A DNA stretch of 64,000 nt from Chitinophagales bacterium (GCA_013297745.1 JAAFIM010000001.1:1-64000), one strand, 5' to 3'. Shown: positions 1-9,304, numbered from the stretch's first letter. Numbers and translations: made by a program. The notes: generated by a model from the letters alone, not told the origin.

Positions 1-130
1 TTTTCTTCCTTTTTATGACTTTTCTTTTTTGTCTTGACTGTTTTTTGCTGTATTTTTTTGAAAAAAATCACTTTTTATATTTTTGAAGGAACTTTTCTTT
101 TTTTGATTTTTTTGAAAAAAATTTCAAAAA

Positions 131-161
131 AAAACCCCACCTTTCTCAAGGTAGGGTTTTT
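131..161 (-). terminator. Terminator after gldN
   Basis: Hairpin with arms AAAACCCCACCTT and AAGGTAGGGTTTT around a TCTC loop, with A/T tracts on both sides. It lies just past the gldN stop codon and could act in both directions. The first 130 bases are A/T homopolymer-rich and I see no gene in them. Confidence 0.8.
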
Positions 162-169
162 AGGAATTG

Positions 170-1123
170 TTAGTATTCCCACAAATCGTGTTCAAAGTGG
201 AACATTCCGTCGCGGATTTTATCAGCTTCTAAAAGCGCATCCAAACCAGCTTTATAATCTTGAATACGTCTATCATAAACATTCGACTCTTTGATTATAT
301 AAGATGCAAAATGGCGAGACTCAAAAATATCTTCCCAAGACATACGCATAGCATCATTGCCTTCATTAAATGCCTCGTGGCGCGCTAATACTTCGCGCAA
401 TTCAGGATAGTAAGCCCAAAACATAGGTCCTTCATTTAAGAAGTTGCCATTATCATCAAAACGTTGGATAATTGGTGCTATCCCCAATATACGAACGCCC
501 ATAGTTGATGTTTCTTCGTCGAAAAACCAAACTTCCTTAATACGGTATTTTTTTACGTCCTCAGGGTTCAAGTCGTTTACGACGACAGTAACTATTTCTT
601 CAAAAGTTTCGGGGTCAAAGGTTATAACCGTATCAACAGAACTACCAATATTTTTTTGGTCAGCCTCTGTAAGTGGGTCTTTAAACTCATCAGTCATTGT
701 GCCATATAATTGTATATCGCCCTCTTTGGCGTGTTTGATTAATATAGTTATGAACGCTTCTTTTTCATAACGGAAAGGGTGGTTCATTTTTTCGCGAATA
801 TCAATCACGCGCCAAATGCGTTTTTCCCAAAAAACGTCTTTTTCGTGGATAAAATCGTAATCAATAATACGTTTTTCTTTGTATAAATAACGGTCATAAA
901 AATTGTCGCGGGGTCCATCTGTACTGGTCTTGCCAGATTCAGTTACATTGGTGTTGTTGGCGTTACCACCATTTGCTCCATTGCCACCGTTTTCGTCGCC
1001 TTTTGAAGTGTTGTTGGTTGGGTCTTCTGGTTCCTCTTGTGCAAAGCTGGGGGTTGTAACCACGCTAAACGCTAAAAATGCGCCAAGTGCGAGTTTACAG
1101 AATTTTTTGAGATTTGTCATCAT
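170..1123 (-). CDS. gldN: T9SS periplasmic protein GldN/PorN
   Basis: GldN is a periplasmic part of the type IX secretion system. In this family it joins the lipoprotein GldK in a ring under the outer membrane that is needed for gliding and protein export. The 317-aa product begins with a signal peptide (about residues 1-29, ending SFAQ). A Gly/Asn-rich low-complexity linker follows to about residue 68. The family core then starts with the characteristic DVFWEKRIWRVIDIREK stretch. Length and start fit the family. It is the last gene of the minus-strand order gldK, gldL, gldM, gldN, with a terminator on each side, so it may be partly uncoupled from gldM. I am confident in the assignment from its own motif and from the position next to GldM. 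Confidence 0.93.
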   Translation of the reverse strand: MMTNLKKFCKLALGAFLAFSVVTTPSFAQEEPEDPTNNTSKGDENGGNGANGGNANNTNVTESGKTSTDGPRDNFYDRYLYKEKRIIDYDFIHEKDVFWEKRIWRVIDIREKMNHPFRYEKEAFITILIKHAKEGDIQLYGTMTDEFKDPLTEADQKNIGSSVDTVITFDPETFEEIVTVVVNDLNPEDVKKYRIKEVWFFDEETSTMGVRILGIAPIIQRFDDNGNFLNEGPMFWAYYPELREVLARHEAFNEGNDAMRMSWEDIFESRHFASYIIKESNVYDRRIQDYKAGLDALLEADKIRDGMFHFEHDLWEY

Positions 1124-1236
1124 CGTTGATAAAGGTTTTTAGAAATTCGAAAAAAAGCAATTTAATATTGGTATAAATAAATTATGTACAAATTATATTT
1201 GGTTTTTTATTATAAAATTTAATCTTTTTTAAAAAA

Positions 1237-1279
1237 AAAGTTGGTTATTAAAACGTATAACGTTCAACAACCAACTTTA
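1237..1279 (-). terminator. Terminator between gldM and gldN
   Basis: An AAAGTTGGTT arm pairs with an AACCAACTTT arm, and on the minus strand a long T tract follows. It lies after the gldM stop and before gldN. gldN is therefore probably transcribed by read-through or from its own promoter, which I could not identify. Confidence 0.65.
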
Positions 1280-1309
1280 TTTTATCAAATCTGTATTTTT
1301 TTCAAAAAA

Positions 1310-2899
1310 TTATCTGATAGTAAATGCAAGTGAGTTTACTGTACGACCTGCGCTATCACCTGGGCATTTAGCTTTCACATCAACGAATTGATATTGGTCG
1401 CCAATAGCAGCAGCTTTGATAGCGTTGGCAGCTTGGTCAGAGAAACGTCCACCTGAACCTTTAATTTCTACTGGGTCAGAGCGTTTTTTGGTATAATAAA
1501 GGATATAAGATTGAATTTCGCATTTGGCATTGAAATCAAAACCTTCAAGAGTTGGAATCAAACCCAACTGCGCTCTCATCTCACCAGTTCCTAAAGTACC
1601 ACCTGTTTTGTTGGCCAATTTAACCACTGGGTCAGGGATACGTTTTACGCGGAATTTGAAATCGCCCAATTTTTTGTTAGCTTTTTTATCGCTAACGGTA
1701 ATGGTTGCTTCGCCTTGCGCGTTAACCTTAACCACGCGTGTGCTACCAGAACCAGTGAGCGTAATGCCACCACCAGCACCAGAAACAGCTACATCATTAG
1801 AAGAAACACCAGCTGCAGCTATAGAAATAGGATTATCTACACCAATGTAAAATACATTCATTTGGTCAGCAGAAACGTTTACAGAAGGACGACCAACTTC
1901 AAAAAAGAAATCTTGTTTTACTTGGTCAGTTTTACCTGTCAAAGGATTCGTGATGCTAACAGAAGCTGTATATTTTTGTTCGCCTACACTTCCTGGTGTA
2001 GTTGTATACAATGCTTTACCTTCTTTAATAGGCAATGAACCACCATTTACAGACACAGAGAATTTAGCTTGGCTAGAGAAAGCCCCCAATGCAATTTCAG
2101 CTTCAAATTTTTCACCTAACATAATGTAAGGTTTTTTAGTCGAGCTAAATACGGCAAATTTATCAAACACTAAATCTACTTTACCCATATTATCGGCCAA
2201 AAAGTTTATAGCGACTGTACCAGAAGAATAAGCGTCATTTTGCCATTTGCGGAACAAAGGATACAATGCAGCTACAGGCATATAACCAAATGTAAAGGCT
2301 TCCCAACTTGGTTTGCCGCTTGATTTCCAAGATTCTTCATCTACTTCTAAAGGAAGAGATTTAGCAAAACTATCAACTTTAGCGTCAGTTATCGTTACAC
2401 CATCTACTTTCATAGCTTGAACAGATTTTATCAAATCTATCAATTCTTGGCGAGTAGCCAAAATTTGGTCTTTGATTTTTTTGCCACCACCTTGCTCTAC
2501 AAATAAGCGTTGAGGCACATCAATATCCTTGTAACCTTTTGGTTTGCCAGCATACTTGGGATTGTCTGGGTAAGGAATTGGATACTCACCGCCAGAAGCT
2601 TCAACCATAGCTTTACGCTGTTCATCAATTAAGTCATTCAACTTTTTGACAATGGGTTCAATTTTTAATGCGGCATCATACAAAGGTTTAAAATTTTTCT
2701 TAGTTTCTACCAATGTAGCCATACCATCAATGGTTTGCTTGTTGGATTTTACTATGATTTCGTTAGAGTGTTTAATACCTTTTTCTAGTGAAAAGAAGGC
2801 GTTGATGATTTCGGCCGACACGTTGAGCGCGAGCATAGCCGTTAGTACTAAGTACATAAGGTTAATCATCAGCCCCCGTGGTTCCTTTGGAATTGACAT
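1310..2899 (-). CDS. gldM: T9SS inner-membrane motor protein GldM/PorM
   Basis: GldM pairs with GldL as the proton-driven inner-membrane motor of the T9SS and spans the periplasm. The 529-aa product starts with a short cytoplasmic tail (MSIPKEPRG). A single membrane helix follows at about residues 10-35 (LMINLMYLVLTAMLALNVSA), as is typical of GldM. A helical periplasmic segment runs to about residue 220, and then come beta-rich domains, as in the known family structure. Length matches the family. It lies 87 bp downstream of gldL on the same strand. Confidence is high. Confidence 0.95.
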   Translation of the reverse strand: MSIPKEPRGLMINLMYLVLTAMLALNVSAEIINAFFSLEKGIKHSNEIIVKSNKQTIDGMATLVETKKNFKPLYDAALKIEPIVKKLNDLIDEQRKAMVEASGGEYPIPYPDNPKYAGKPKGYKDIDVPQRLFVEQGGGKKIKDQILATRQELIDLIKSVQAMKVDGVTITDAKVDSFAKSLPLEVDEESWKSSGKPSWEAFTFGYMPVAALYPLFRKWQNDAYSSGTVAINFLADNMGKVDLVFDKFAVFSSTKKPYIMLGEKFEAEIALGAFSSQAKFSVSVNGGSLPIKEGKALYTTTPGSVGEQKYTASVSITNPLTGKTDQVKQDFFFEVGRPSVNVSADQMNVFYIGVDNPISIAAAGVSSNDVAVSGAGGGITLTGSGSTRVVKVNAQGEATITVSDKKANKKLGDFKFRVKRIPDPVVKLANKTGGTLGTGEMRAQLGLIPTLEGFDFNAKCEIQSYILYYTKKRSDPVEIKGSGGRFSDQAANAIKAAAIGDQYQFVDVKAKCPGDSAGRTVNSLAFTIR

Positions 2900-2986
2900 T
2901 TTTTAGGATTGTTTACGAGTTTGAAAAAATTAGCCAAATCAATTTTAAAAAAAAATTCAAATATCATTTGGCTGGCTGAGTGATAA

Positions 2987-3667
2987 TTAGGCTTTTCCGC
3001 CGCCCATAGCTGCCAACACGTTACCGTAAACTCCGTTCAAAGATTTAAGGTTTTTGTTAAGCAATGACAATTGTTCGCGATAAACTTTGGTGTCTTCCAA
3101 AGAATCAGTGATGCTAGTGATAGCTGAGTTCAACGCACCTACAAATTTGCCTGCACCTTGAGTCAATTTGGTAATTTCGTCAAATTTAGCATCTTTAAGG
3201 CTGTTAAGAGCTGACATATTTTCGCCCATATTTTTAACACCTGCACTGGTTGTTTTCAACTCAGTAACCATCATAGCTTGTTGAGCTTCCAATGGTTTGG
3301 TATCAATTTTTAGGTTTTTCAATGCATCAACCATTACGTTGTTGCCAGCTTTGATAGTGTTTACCAACTCTGCGCCGTCGAAGCTACTTTTGCTACCGCC
3401 GCCTGTGCTTGCATTGGCACCTTCAAAAACATCGCCGTGTTGGTCAAGACCTGGATACAAACGCTCCCAGTAGTAATCTTTGTGTGGAGGCAATACACCC
3501 AACATCAAGAACAAGAACGTTTCAGTCAAAAGACCTACTGTAAGCATCTCGCTCGCAAATGGCCAGCTTTGGATTTTGAACAACGCACCAACCAATACAA
3601 TGGCAGCACCTACACCGATAATTAGGTTTTTAATGTACGCAAAACCTGCTGAATGAACAAAACTCAT
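2987..3667 (-). CDS. gldL: T9SS inner-membrane motor protein GldL/PorL
   Basis: GldL forms the membrane pentamer of the T9SS/gliding motor together with GldM. The 226-aa product has two N-terminal membrane helices, at about residues 10-28 and 38-60. The conserved loop FKIQSWPFA lies between them, and LGVLPPHKDYYWERLYPGLD follows the second helix. The rest is a helical cytoplasmic tail. In this family a Glu in the second helix is implicated in proton flow, and a Glu is present there (LLTETFLFL). It sits between gldK and gldM. The gldK terminator and a 340-bp gap suggest that gldL-gldM may have their own promoter. Confidence 0.95.
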   Translation of the reverse strand: MSFVHSAGFAYIKNLIIGVGAAIVLVGALFKIQSWPFASEMLTVGLLTETFLFLMLGVLPPHKDYYWERLYPGLDQHGDVFEGANASTGGGSKSSFDGAELVNTIKAGNNVMVDALKNLKIDTKPLEAQQAMMVTELKTTSAGVKNMGENMSALNSLKDAKFDEITKLTQGAGKFVGALNSAITSITDSLEDTKVYREQLSLLNKNLKSLNGVYGNVLAAMGGGKA

Positions 3668-4006
3668 AATTTTTTAAGAATTTAAAAAAGGTTAGTAAAA
3701 AAAATAATACAAAAAGGGTTAGTAAAAAAATTGAATCAAATAAAATTTTAACGTGAGTTTATCGTTTGTACATCACTTTATTGTGCTGCATCCTACGAAA
3801 AACAGCGTAATAATAAGGCAAGTTTTTTAATTGGTTACAACTTATAATAAAAAAAAATGCAAAAAATTAAAAAAAATTAAAAAATGTCTTATTTTTGGTA
3901 AAAAAACGTGGTTTTTAGACCATTTTAGAACTTTTTTCATTTAAAAAATAAACGTACCACTCCTATACGAATGATACGTTTATTGACAGTTAGCGGAGTA
4001 TTTATA
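3668..4006. other. Gap between gldK and gldL
   Basis: This 339-bp gap is very AT-rich and holds no convincing gene. The 14-base string GGTTAGTAAAAAAA occurs twice just upstream of gldL (about 3690-3730). The gldK terminator is at the far end. No clear TAnnTTTG box was found for gldL. Confidence 0.6.
3946..3983 (-). terminator. Terminator after gldK
   Basis: An ATAAACGTA arm pairs with TACGTTTAT around a loop of about 16 nt, and a T run follows on the minus strand. It lies directly beyond the gldK stop. Confidence 0.6.
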
Positions 4007-5281
4007 TTATTTGAAATCATTCATAGAACGACCCAAGAAAGTCAGCACACAACGGAAGCCGATATAAGATTTGGTTGTATCTTGAAATTCCCAATGGCGT
4101 GTACCATTTTGCAAATAGTAAGCTACATCTTTCCAAGAACCACCGCGAATTACTTTGCGTTTCCAAGCTGTGGGGTCTTCTTCTTGAGCATCAAAACGAA
4201 TATCTGGTTGCAAATCGTGCAAGAAAGGATAAGCATTTTCATAATAAGCAGAAGAAGTCCATTCAGATGCGTTGCCAGCCATATTATACAAACCATAATC
4301 ATTGGGGAAATAAGCATCAGCGCGCACAGTATACAAGCCACCATCAGCAGGATAATCACCACGTCCAGGCTTAAAGTTAGCCAACAAACAACCTTTTGCG
4401 TTGCGGGTATAATAACCACCCCAAGGATAAGGCGCTAAATCGTGTCCGCCTCTTGCCGCATATTCCCATTCGTGTTCGGTAGGCAAACGGAAGTCTTCTG
4501 ATGACAGTTCTTCAAACTCATTCCACAAATTGGTTCTCCAATAAGAGAATGCCATAGCCTGTTTCCAAGCCACACCTACTACAGGATAATCATCAAAAGC
4601 AGGATGCCAAAAATAGTTGCGTGTCATTGGCTCATTATAAGAATAGGTAAAATCGCGTACCCAAACCAAAGTATCGGGATAAATACGTATTTTATCTTTC
4701 TTAATATAATCAGCGCGGTTGTGTTTTTCTTGAGTAGTGCGGTTATTATCGGATTTCCAATCAAAATCTTTGGCTGCATTTTTCCAGTCATACCATTGAT
4801 AATCAAAATCTAATAAACGGATATCCAAATTTCTACGTCCGCCCAATTGTTCTGAACCTTGGAAGAACATATCTTTCAACTCGCCGCTTGGTTCCCAATC
4901 CAATTCTTGTTCCCAATCTACCAAAGTAAGACCAGCACCAGTTTCATCTTCGCGAGTGTGCCCCATTTTTGTATGAGCTATAGAGTCGCGTACCCATTCC
5001 ACAAATTGGCGATATTCATTATTAGTAATCTCGGTATCATCCATAAAAAATCCCTGTATAGAGATTTGTTTGGCGCGTTGTACCAAAGAATGGTTTACAT
5101 CTTGGTCGCTTGGTCCTATATGCAAGGTTCCAGAAGGAATATATTGCATACCATAAGGCGTGATAGGATTCCAAGTAGGTCTATCCTGCGCTCCTATGAG
5201 CTGCCCCCCTTCGCGTTTTCCGCAAGACGCCAACGCTAAAGTTGCGCCTAATACAATGGCTAAATTTTTATTTTTTTTCAT
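4007..5281 (-). CDS. gldK: T9SS lipoprotein GldK/PorK
   Basis: GldK is an outer-membrane lipoprotein of the T9SS with a formylglycine-generating-enzyme (SUMF1) fold. It builds the periplasmic ring with GldN. The start was set at 5281 because the product then begins MKKNKNLAIVLGATLALASC, a lipoprotein signal with an LASC lipobox. A longer reading to 5350 would bury this signal. The 424-aa protein carries SUMF1 landmarks: IQGFFMDDTEITNNEYRQF near the N-terminus, PVVGVAWKQA and RLPTEHEWEYAARGG in the middle, NMAGNASEWTSS later, and GFRCVLTF at the end. It heads the gldKLMN block and follows a PorP/SprF-like gene. Confidence 0.95.
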   Translation of the reverse strand: MKKNKNLAIVLGATLALASCGKREGGQLIGAQDRPTWNPITPYGMQYIPSGTLHIGPSDQDVNHSLVQRAKQISIQGFFMDDTEITNNEYRQFVEWVRDSIAHTKMGHTREDETGAGLTLVDWEQELDWEPSGELKDMFFQGSEQLGGRRNLDIRLLDFDYQWYDWKNAAKDFDWKSDNNRTTQEKHNRADYIKKDKIRIYPDTLVWVRDFTYSYNEPMTRNYFWHPAFDDYPVVGVAWKQAMAFSYWRTNLWNEFEELSSEDFRLPTEHEWEYAARGGHDLAPYPWGGYYTRNAKGCLLANFKPGRGDYPADGGLYTVRADAYFPNDYGLYNMAGNASEWTSSAYYENAYPFLHDLQPDIRFDAQEEDPTAWKRKVIRGGSWKDVAYYLQNGTRHWEFQDTTKSYIGFRCVLTFLGRSMNDFK

Positions 5282-5528
5282 TTTCGCAGCCGTGTTTAAC
5301 GTTTTTTTTCTTAATGGGATATTAAAGGCATTTATAAAAATAGAGAACAATGGCAGCTGTTCCCGTTTTTAGTTGTTGATATTTGATGCTGTTTAACGCC
5401 AAGTATTTTTTATTATTGTGTAAGCCCTGACTTTTTTTAAGTTTTTTTTAAGTTTTTTTATCAATCAGGGAAAAAAATAGCTTTTTGGCGCGTCAGGCTA
5501 CTTTTTGGGTAACAGAAAACATTATGTT

Positions 5529-6512
5529 TTATAAAAATCTTGGGTTGTAGATAATTTTTTGTGGAATTTTTTTACCCATTTCTTTGCGCAAATTGTAATT
5601 TAATACCACTTCGTGCGAGCCTGCATTCAAATTGCGCAAAACGTTCAATGATATATCATAAGCATAACCCAGCATGATGTTTTTGTTTATCTGCAAACCT
5701 GCCGACAAAATAAACGCATCTTGAGTGAAATCGCTATAGCCTCTATAGCCCAAGCCCAATAAGAATTGCTGCTTATACCGCGCCAAAATGGATGCTTCTG
5801 GTTGTATTTTTATCAAATCTGTTTTCAATAAAATAGAAGGTTGCAATTGCCACTCTGCAGCCAAGTCCCAAGTATATTGACCTTGCAAAAAGTATGCCCT
5901 TTTGTATCTGACCTGCAAAATTTGTGCAGACACCAATTCAACCAACGGTTCATTCAAATTGATAGCTGCCGCACCCAACTGAAATTTTTCCCCTTTGAGA
6001 TACAATCCCGCTTCTACCCCTACAGTCATACCTTGAGAGCGCGCATCAATCAAAATCCCATCATTGTGGTTAAATGTAGAGCCTTCATAATTGCCTTCTG
6101 GGGTACGAAATAAACTACCATCAAAACTTTTTTGGGATAATCTTCCTCCCGCACCTATAGATAAAGTGGTTTTATCCGATAAGGAAAGCATATAATTATA
6201 AGCCAAACGAATTTGGCTGTTGGTTTCTGCTCCCAATTGGTCGCGCTCCAAGCCAAGCCCAAACCCACTGCGCAAATATGGCACAGGTGTATGGATATTA
6301 GCTTGATAAGTTAGCGGACTAGCTGCTAAATTAACCCATTGTTTGCGGAAAACTGCAGTTGCGCTTACAGAACCATCCAAACCTGCATAAGCCGTATTGT
6401 AGTTATATGGATTAAGCATAAATAGACTATATTGAGCTGGCTGCTGGGCTTGTATAGTAGGCAGATAATAGGCTGCGCAAATAAAGGCGCAAATGTAAGT
6501 TTTCCAATTCAT
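5529..6512 (-). CDS. PorP/SprF family T9SS outer-membrane protein
   Basis: Members of this family are outer-membrane beta-barrels that act with the T9SS, often anchoring particular secreted proteins. The 327-aa product has a signal peptide (about residues 1-22, ending IQAQ). The family's opening QPAQYSLFMLNPYNYNTAYAG follows, and then FRKQWVNLAASPLTY. Alternating beta-strand patterns run to the end. It lies upstream of gldK on the same strand with a 247-bp gap. This order is common in Bacteroidota, so it may be the PorP partner of the core machine. I cannot tell PorP from one of several SprF paralogs. Confidence 0.9.
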   Translation of the reverse strand: MNWKTYICAFICAAYYLPTIQAQQPAQYSLFMLNPYNYNTAYAGLDGSVSATAVFRKQWVNLAASPLTYQANIHTPVPYLRSGFGLGLERDQLGAETNSQIRLAYNYMLSLSDKTTLSIGAGGRLSQKSFDGSLFRTPEGNYEGSTFNHNDGILIDARSQGMTVGVEAGLYLKGEKFQLGAAAINLNEPLVELVSAQILQVRYKRAYFLQGQYTWDLAAEWQLQPSILLKTDLIKIQPEASILARYKQQFLLGLGYRGYSDFTQDAFILSAGLQINKNIMLGYAYDISLNVLRNLNAGSHEVVLNYNLRKEMGKKIPQKIIYNPRFL

Positions 6513-6631
6513 ATTTTTATTTTTTTGTATGAATAATTTAGCTTAAAACAACTTTTTTTGTAATTTTAGCCTTTTTTATACTCAAATTTGTAATTTTCAA
6601 CCATTTTAGCATATTTTTTATTAAGAAAATT

Positions 6632-7657
6632 TTAAACTTTATTCAAGTAATATCCAAAAGCTGCTGCTGCTAAAATTAAAATTAATACCCAAACCCAGTT
6701 GATGGGGCGGCTAGGACGACGCCGAAAACTGCGTGTTGGTTTGTTTTGATTTGTTGGGTTGGTGGCAAGGGCGGTAGATTGATTGCCAAGTACAGCATTT
6801 GCCTGATAAGCCACGTTTTGCGCTTCTTCTTGTTTATAAAAAGCCAATAATTCGCTTACAGAAGCCCAACGCTGATTTTTATCTTTTTGCAAACAACGGC
6901 TAACAATTTTTTGCATCAATGGCGGCAATTGATTGAGCAAATCAGGCAATTCATCTTGCAATATATTGTTTTTCAGCTTATTATTATTCAATAAGGTTGA
7001 TTTTTGCCCAAAAGGAAAACGCCCTAACCACAACCAATACGCCAAAACACCCAAAGCCCAAATATCAGTTCTGACATCTGGCGATTGTTGATTATCAAAT
7101 TGTTCTGGTGCCAACGTTTCGTAGTTTTTGATAAAAGCCAAAGGCAGCACTTCAGCACAACCGTATTGTATCAATAACGGGAATATAAACCCCGCCGCTC
7201 GTTTGCACAAAATATGACTTGGCGCGAGTTGCTGGTGTACGAGGTTTTGGCTGTGCAAAAACGCAATGGCTTGGGCTGTAGCTTCCCAAAATTCGTATCG
7301 TTGGCTTTCGTTCCAATTTTCGGCTGGATTATCTTTATCTACGCTGCCCGCTTCTATCAAAGGCAGAACTAAAGCGTAGCGTTTCCAATCTGCATCTTTC
7401 CAAATATGGAGTTGTTTTATCGGCAATAAATATATATGCTGTAGATTTTTGGCTTGTTGCCAAGTTTTATCAAATAGCCCGTTATTATCAAATTTTTGAT
7501 AAATTTCTACCATTTTTATCGCCCACAACTCGCCTGTAGCAATATGCCGCGCTTCATATACAGTACTCACCCCTTTGCCGTCCAAAGTATGGCTTCTATC
7601 GCATTGATATTGTTGCCAAAACTCAAATTCTGCTTTTTCTGCGTCTTTTTCGTCCAT
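6632..7657 (-). CDS. Membrane-anchored protein pseudokinase
   Basis: The 341-aa protein has a Ser/Thr kinase-like fold (about residues 20-275) and a C-terminal membrane helix (about 320-338) after an Arg-rich stretch. The ATP-lysine motif is kept (AIK, Lys48), as are APE (183-185) and DIWALG. The catalytic HRDxKxxN loop instead reads HQQLAPSHIL (141-150), and DFG reads QYG (164-166). Both catalytic Asp residues are therefore absent. Phosphotransfer by the usual mechanism is not expected, and a scaffold or sensor role is likely. The gene lies 6 bp downstream of the 274-aa unknown gene and probably shares a transcript with it and the EndoU-like gene. The Arg-rich then hydrophobic tail suggests a cytoplasmic N-terminal domain. 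Confidence 0.85.
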   Translation of the reverse strand: MDEKDAEKAEFEFWQQYQCDRSHTLDGKGVSTVYEARHIATGELWAIKMVEIYQKFDNNGLFDKTWQQAKNLQHIYLLPIKQLHIWKDADWKRYALVLPLIEAGSVDKDNPAENWNESQRYEFWEATAQAIAFLHSQNLVHQQLAPSHILCKRAAGFIFPLLIQYGCAEVLPLAFIKNYETLAPEQFDNQQSPDVRTDIWALGVLAYWLWLGRFPFGQKSTLLNNNKLKNNILQDELPDLLNQLPPLMQKIVSRCLQKDKNQRWASVSELLAFYKQEEAQNVAYQANAVLGNQSTALATNPTNQNKPTRSFRRRPSRPINWVWVLILILAAAAFGYYLNKV

Positions 7658-7663
7658 TTTTGT

Positions 7664-8488
7664 TTAGTAGCTATGGAGATAGTCATTAGCACGATTTAAC
7701 ATTTGCGTTTTATTAGGAGCATCAAAATTTGAAAAGCTGCTGAAAAATCGTTTAAATTTTCTATCAACGAATTTTTGTTTGTATTGCTCATATTTCTCAA
7801 TAAGCTCATATTCAGCATTTTGAGGAGTAAATAATCTGCTTATTATTGCAATTTGTTCATCTAGATAACTGAAAATAAACGGGGTTAGCTTATTGCGAAA
7901 ATAAAAATTTGGCATCAAAACAGTAATTTTTTGGTCTTTTTGCTCTTTTTGATATTGCCACCAATCCACCAAATATAAAAAAGTAGCAATAGATATAGCA
8001 CTTGCTTTATTTTTTTTACCAAATTTATCCATAGCATCAACAGCAAAATCATTGAAAAAATACAGTTTATTCTGCTCTGGCGACATCAAAATAGCAAGCG
8101 GGTCGGCATCATTTGAACGTTTTACCAAAAAAGACAAACCCAAAGTTGGATGTGGCTCCAACATTGGTAAGTATTGGCTTCTAGCTGAATAATCTTTATA
8201 ATTTTTACCTAAAATAGCTATTTTATTTTTTTCGTGTTGCCGTTTCAAACATTCAAATTTTTCTTCGGCAGTTTTTTTCGTTGGTTTTAGTACAGAAAAC
8301 TGGCTTTTGTTAAAATCAAAAACGGGCTGGCCTGTAAATTCCCGTAAAAAATGAACAACAGGCTGTAATAACTCCTTTGGGTCGGTTAAATAATCAGTAA
8401 TATAACCGCCAACACCTTTGATTACAGGAAAAAACTGTCCATTTTGTTCGTTGATTTGAATTTCAACATCTTGTTCTTTGCTCGCCAT
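7664..8488 (-). CDS. Unknown protein downstream of EndoU-like gene
   Basis: The 274-aa protein matches no family I recognise. It has no signal peptide or membrane helix. The middle (about residues 125-190) contains SFLVKRSNDADPLAILMSPE and YFFNDFAVDAMDKFG. The C-terminal third is rich in Lys and aromatic residues (KFVDRKFKRFFSSFSNF). It starts 12 bp after the EndoU-like gene and ends 6 bp before the pseudokinase, so the three look like one operon. Being directly downstream of a possible nuclease toxin, it is a candidate for the cognate immunity protein. That rests on position only. Confidence 0.7.
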   Translation of the reverse strand: MASKEQDVEIQINEQNGQFFPVIKGVGGYITDYLTDPKELLQPVVHFLREFTGQPVFDFNKSQFSVLKPTKKTAEEKFECLKRQHEKNKIAILGKNYKDYSARSQYLPMLEPHPTLGLSFLVKRSNDADPLAILMSPEQNKLYFFNDFAVDAMDKFGKKNKASAISIATFLYLVDWWQYQKEQKDQKITVLMPNFYFRNKLTPFIFSYLDEQIAIISRLFTPQNAEYELIEKYEQYKQKFVDRKFKRFFSSFSNFDAPNKTQMLNRANDYLHSY

Positions 8489-8499
8489 AGGTTATCAAA

Positions 8500-9288
8500 T
8501 TAAAATTTTGGGAAAAAGGAAAGTGGAAAATTATTTTGCTGCCACCAGCGTATAGTCATACCATTTTCAGACGCGGCTTCAAATGCTAAATTGCCCTCTT
8601 GGGTACGATTTACATTACTCGTCCAACTATTTTTTATAGGGTTAGTCCAAGCACTAGCACATTGTTCTATGATTTCATCAAGAGTTAAATCATTAGGAAA
8701 AAAAGTATGCCCGTCAGGAACATCTTTAAGTATATGTCTCTCAATAATCGGTGGGAGAGCTTTTATACCATTTGTATTTTTTCTATATTGAGCAATTTTT
8801 ATAGTGCAATCAATGGGCAAGTTCAAAACCCCAAAGGAGTTAATATTAGCAGGGTTATTGCGCAAATCCGCAATAGAAACTTTGACATTGTTCGCATCTT
8901 TAATAAGTATATGGCTTTCATTTTGCCCACTTTCATTTGAATGATAAAATTTATCGCCTTCTTCTTGGTAATGCCCACCCTGCCCTGCTTCACCTATTAA
9001 GTGTTCTATAATTTTACCATTTTTATGAGTTTTTATATAGTGCAATATCTCCAAAAAAGCATAACTTTTTCTTGAATTACTGACTTTATTAGAGCAATTT
9101 CGCCAAATTTCCAATAGCGCAAAGAGTTTTTCTTTCTCCGCCTTTTTGTTTGTGCATAAAACTGCAAAAGCCTCCAAAGCATTGGGAAATTCAGCATCAA
9201 AACGCTGTTGTGTGGCTGCATCCCAAGTTGTTTGTAGAAATTTTTTATCTTTTCCAGAAACAAACGCAATAATTTTATTAAACCCCAT
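8500..9288 (-). CDS. Protein with C-terminal bacterial EndoU-like nuclease domain
   Basis: The last 80 residues of this 262-aa protein fit the bacterial EndoU RNase pattern found at the ends of polymorphic and contact-dependent toxins. They show RHIL (His185), GHTFFPNDLT (His194, FFP at 196-198), then DEIIEQCASAWTNP, a variable stretch, and NGMTIRWW...FFP near the C-terminus. Two His residues in these spots are the expected catalytic pair. The N-terminal 180 residues are unrecognised and carry no signal peptide or CTD, so any export route is unclear. The gene follows ccmE by 16 bp and precedes two co-directional genes. It could be a toxin with downstream immunity or a housekeeping RNase-like protein. 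The domain call is from motif spacing, not a search. Confidence 0.65.
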   Translation of the reverse strand: MGFNKIIAFVSGKDKKFLQTTWDAATQQRFDAEFPNALEAFAVLCTNKKAEKEKLFALLEIWRNCSNKVSNSRKSYAFLEILHYIKTHKNGKIIEHLIGEAGQGGHYQEEGDKFYHSNESGQNESHILIKDANNVKVSIADLRNNPANINSFGVLNLPIDCTIKIAQYRKNTNGIKALPPIIERHILKDVPDGHTFFPNDLTLDEIIEQCASAWTNPIKNSWTSNVNRTQEGNLAFEAASENGMTIRWWQQNNFPLSFFPKF

Positions 9289-9304
9289 TCTTCAATACAA
9301 ATGC

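Noticed and set aside
34-294. 86-aa frame on the plus strand at the left edge
   Set aside because: It runs through homopolymer tracts, a terminator and the antisense of gldN; no family match.
6632-7657. Active Ser/Thr kinase
   Set aside because: HRD and DFG motifs are both lost.
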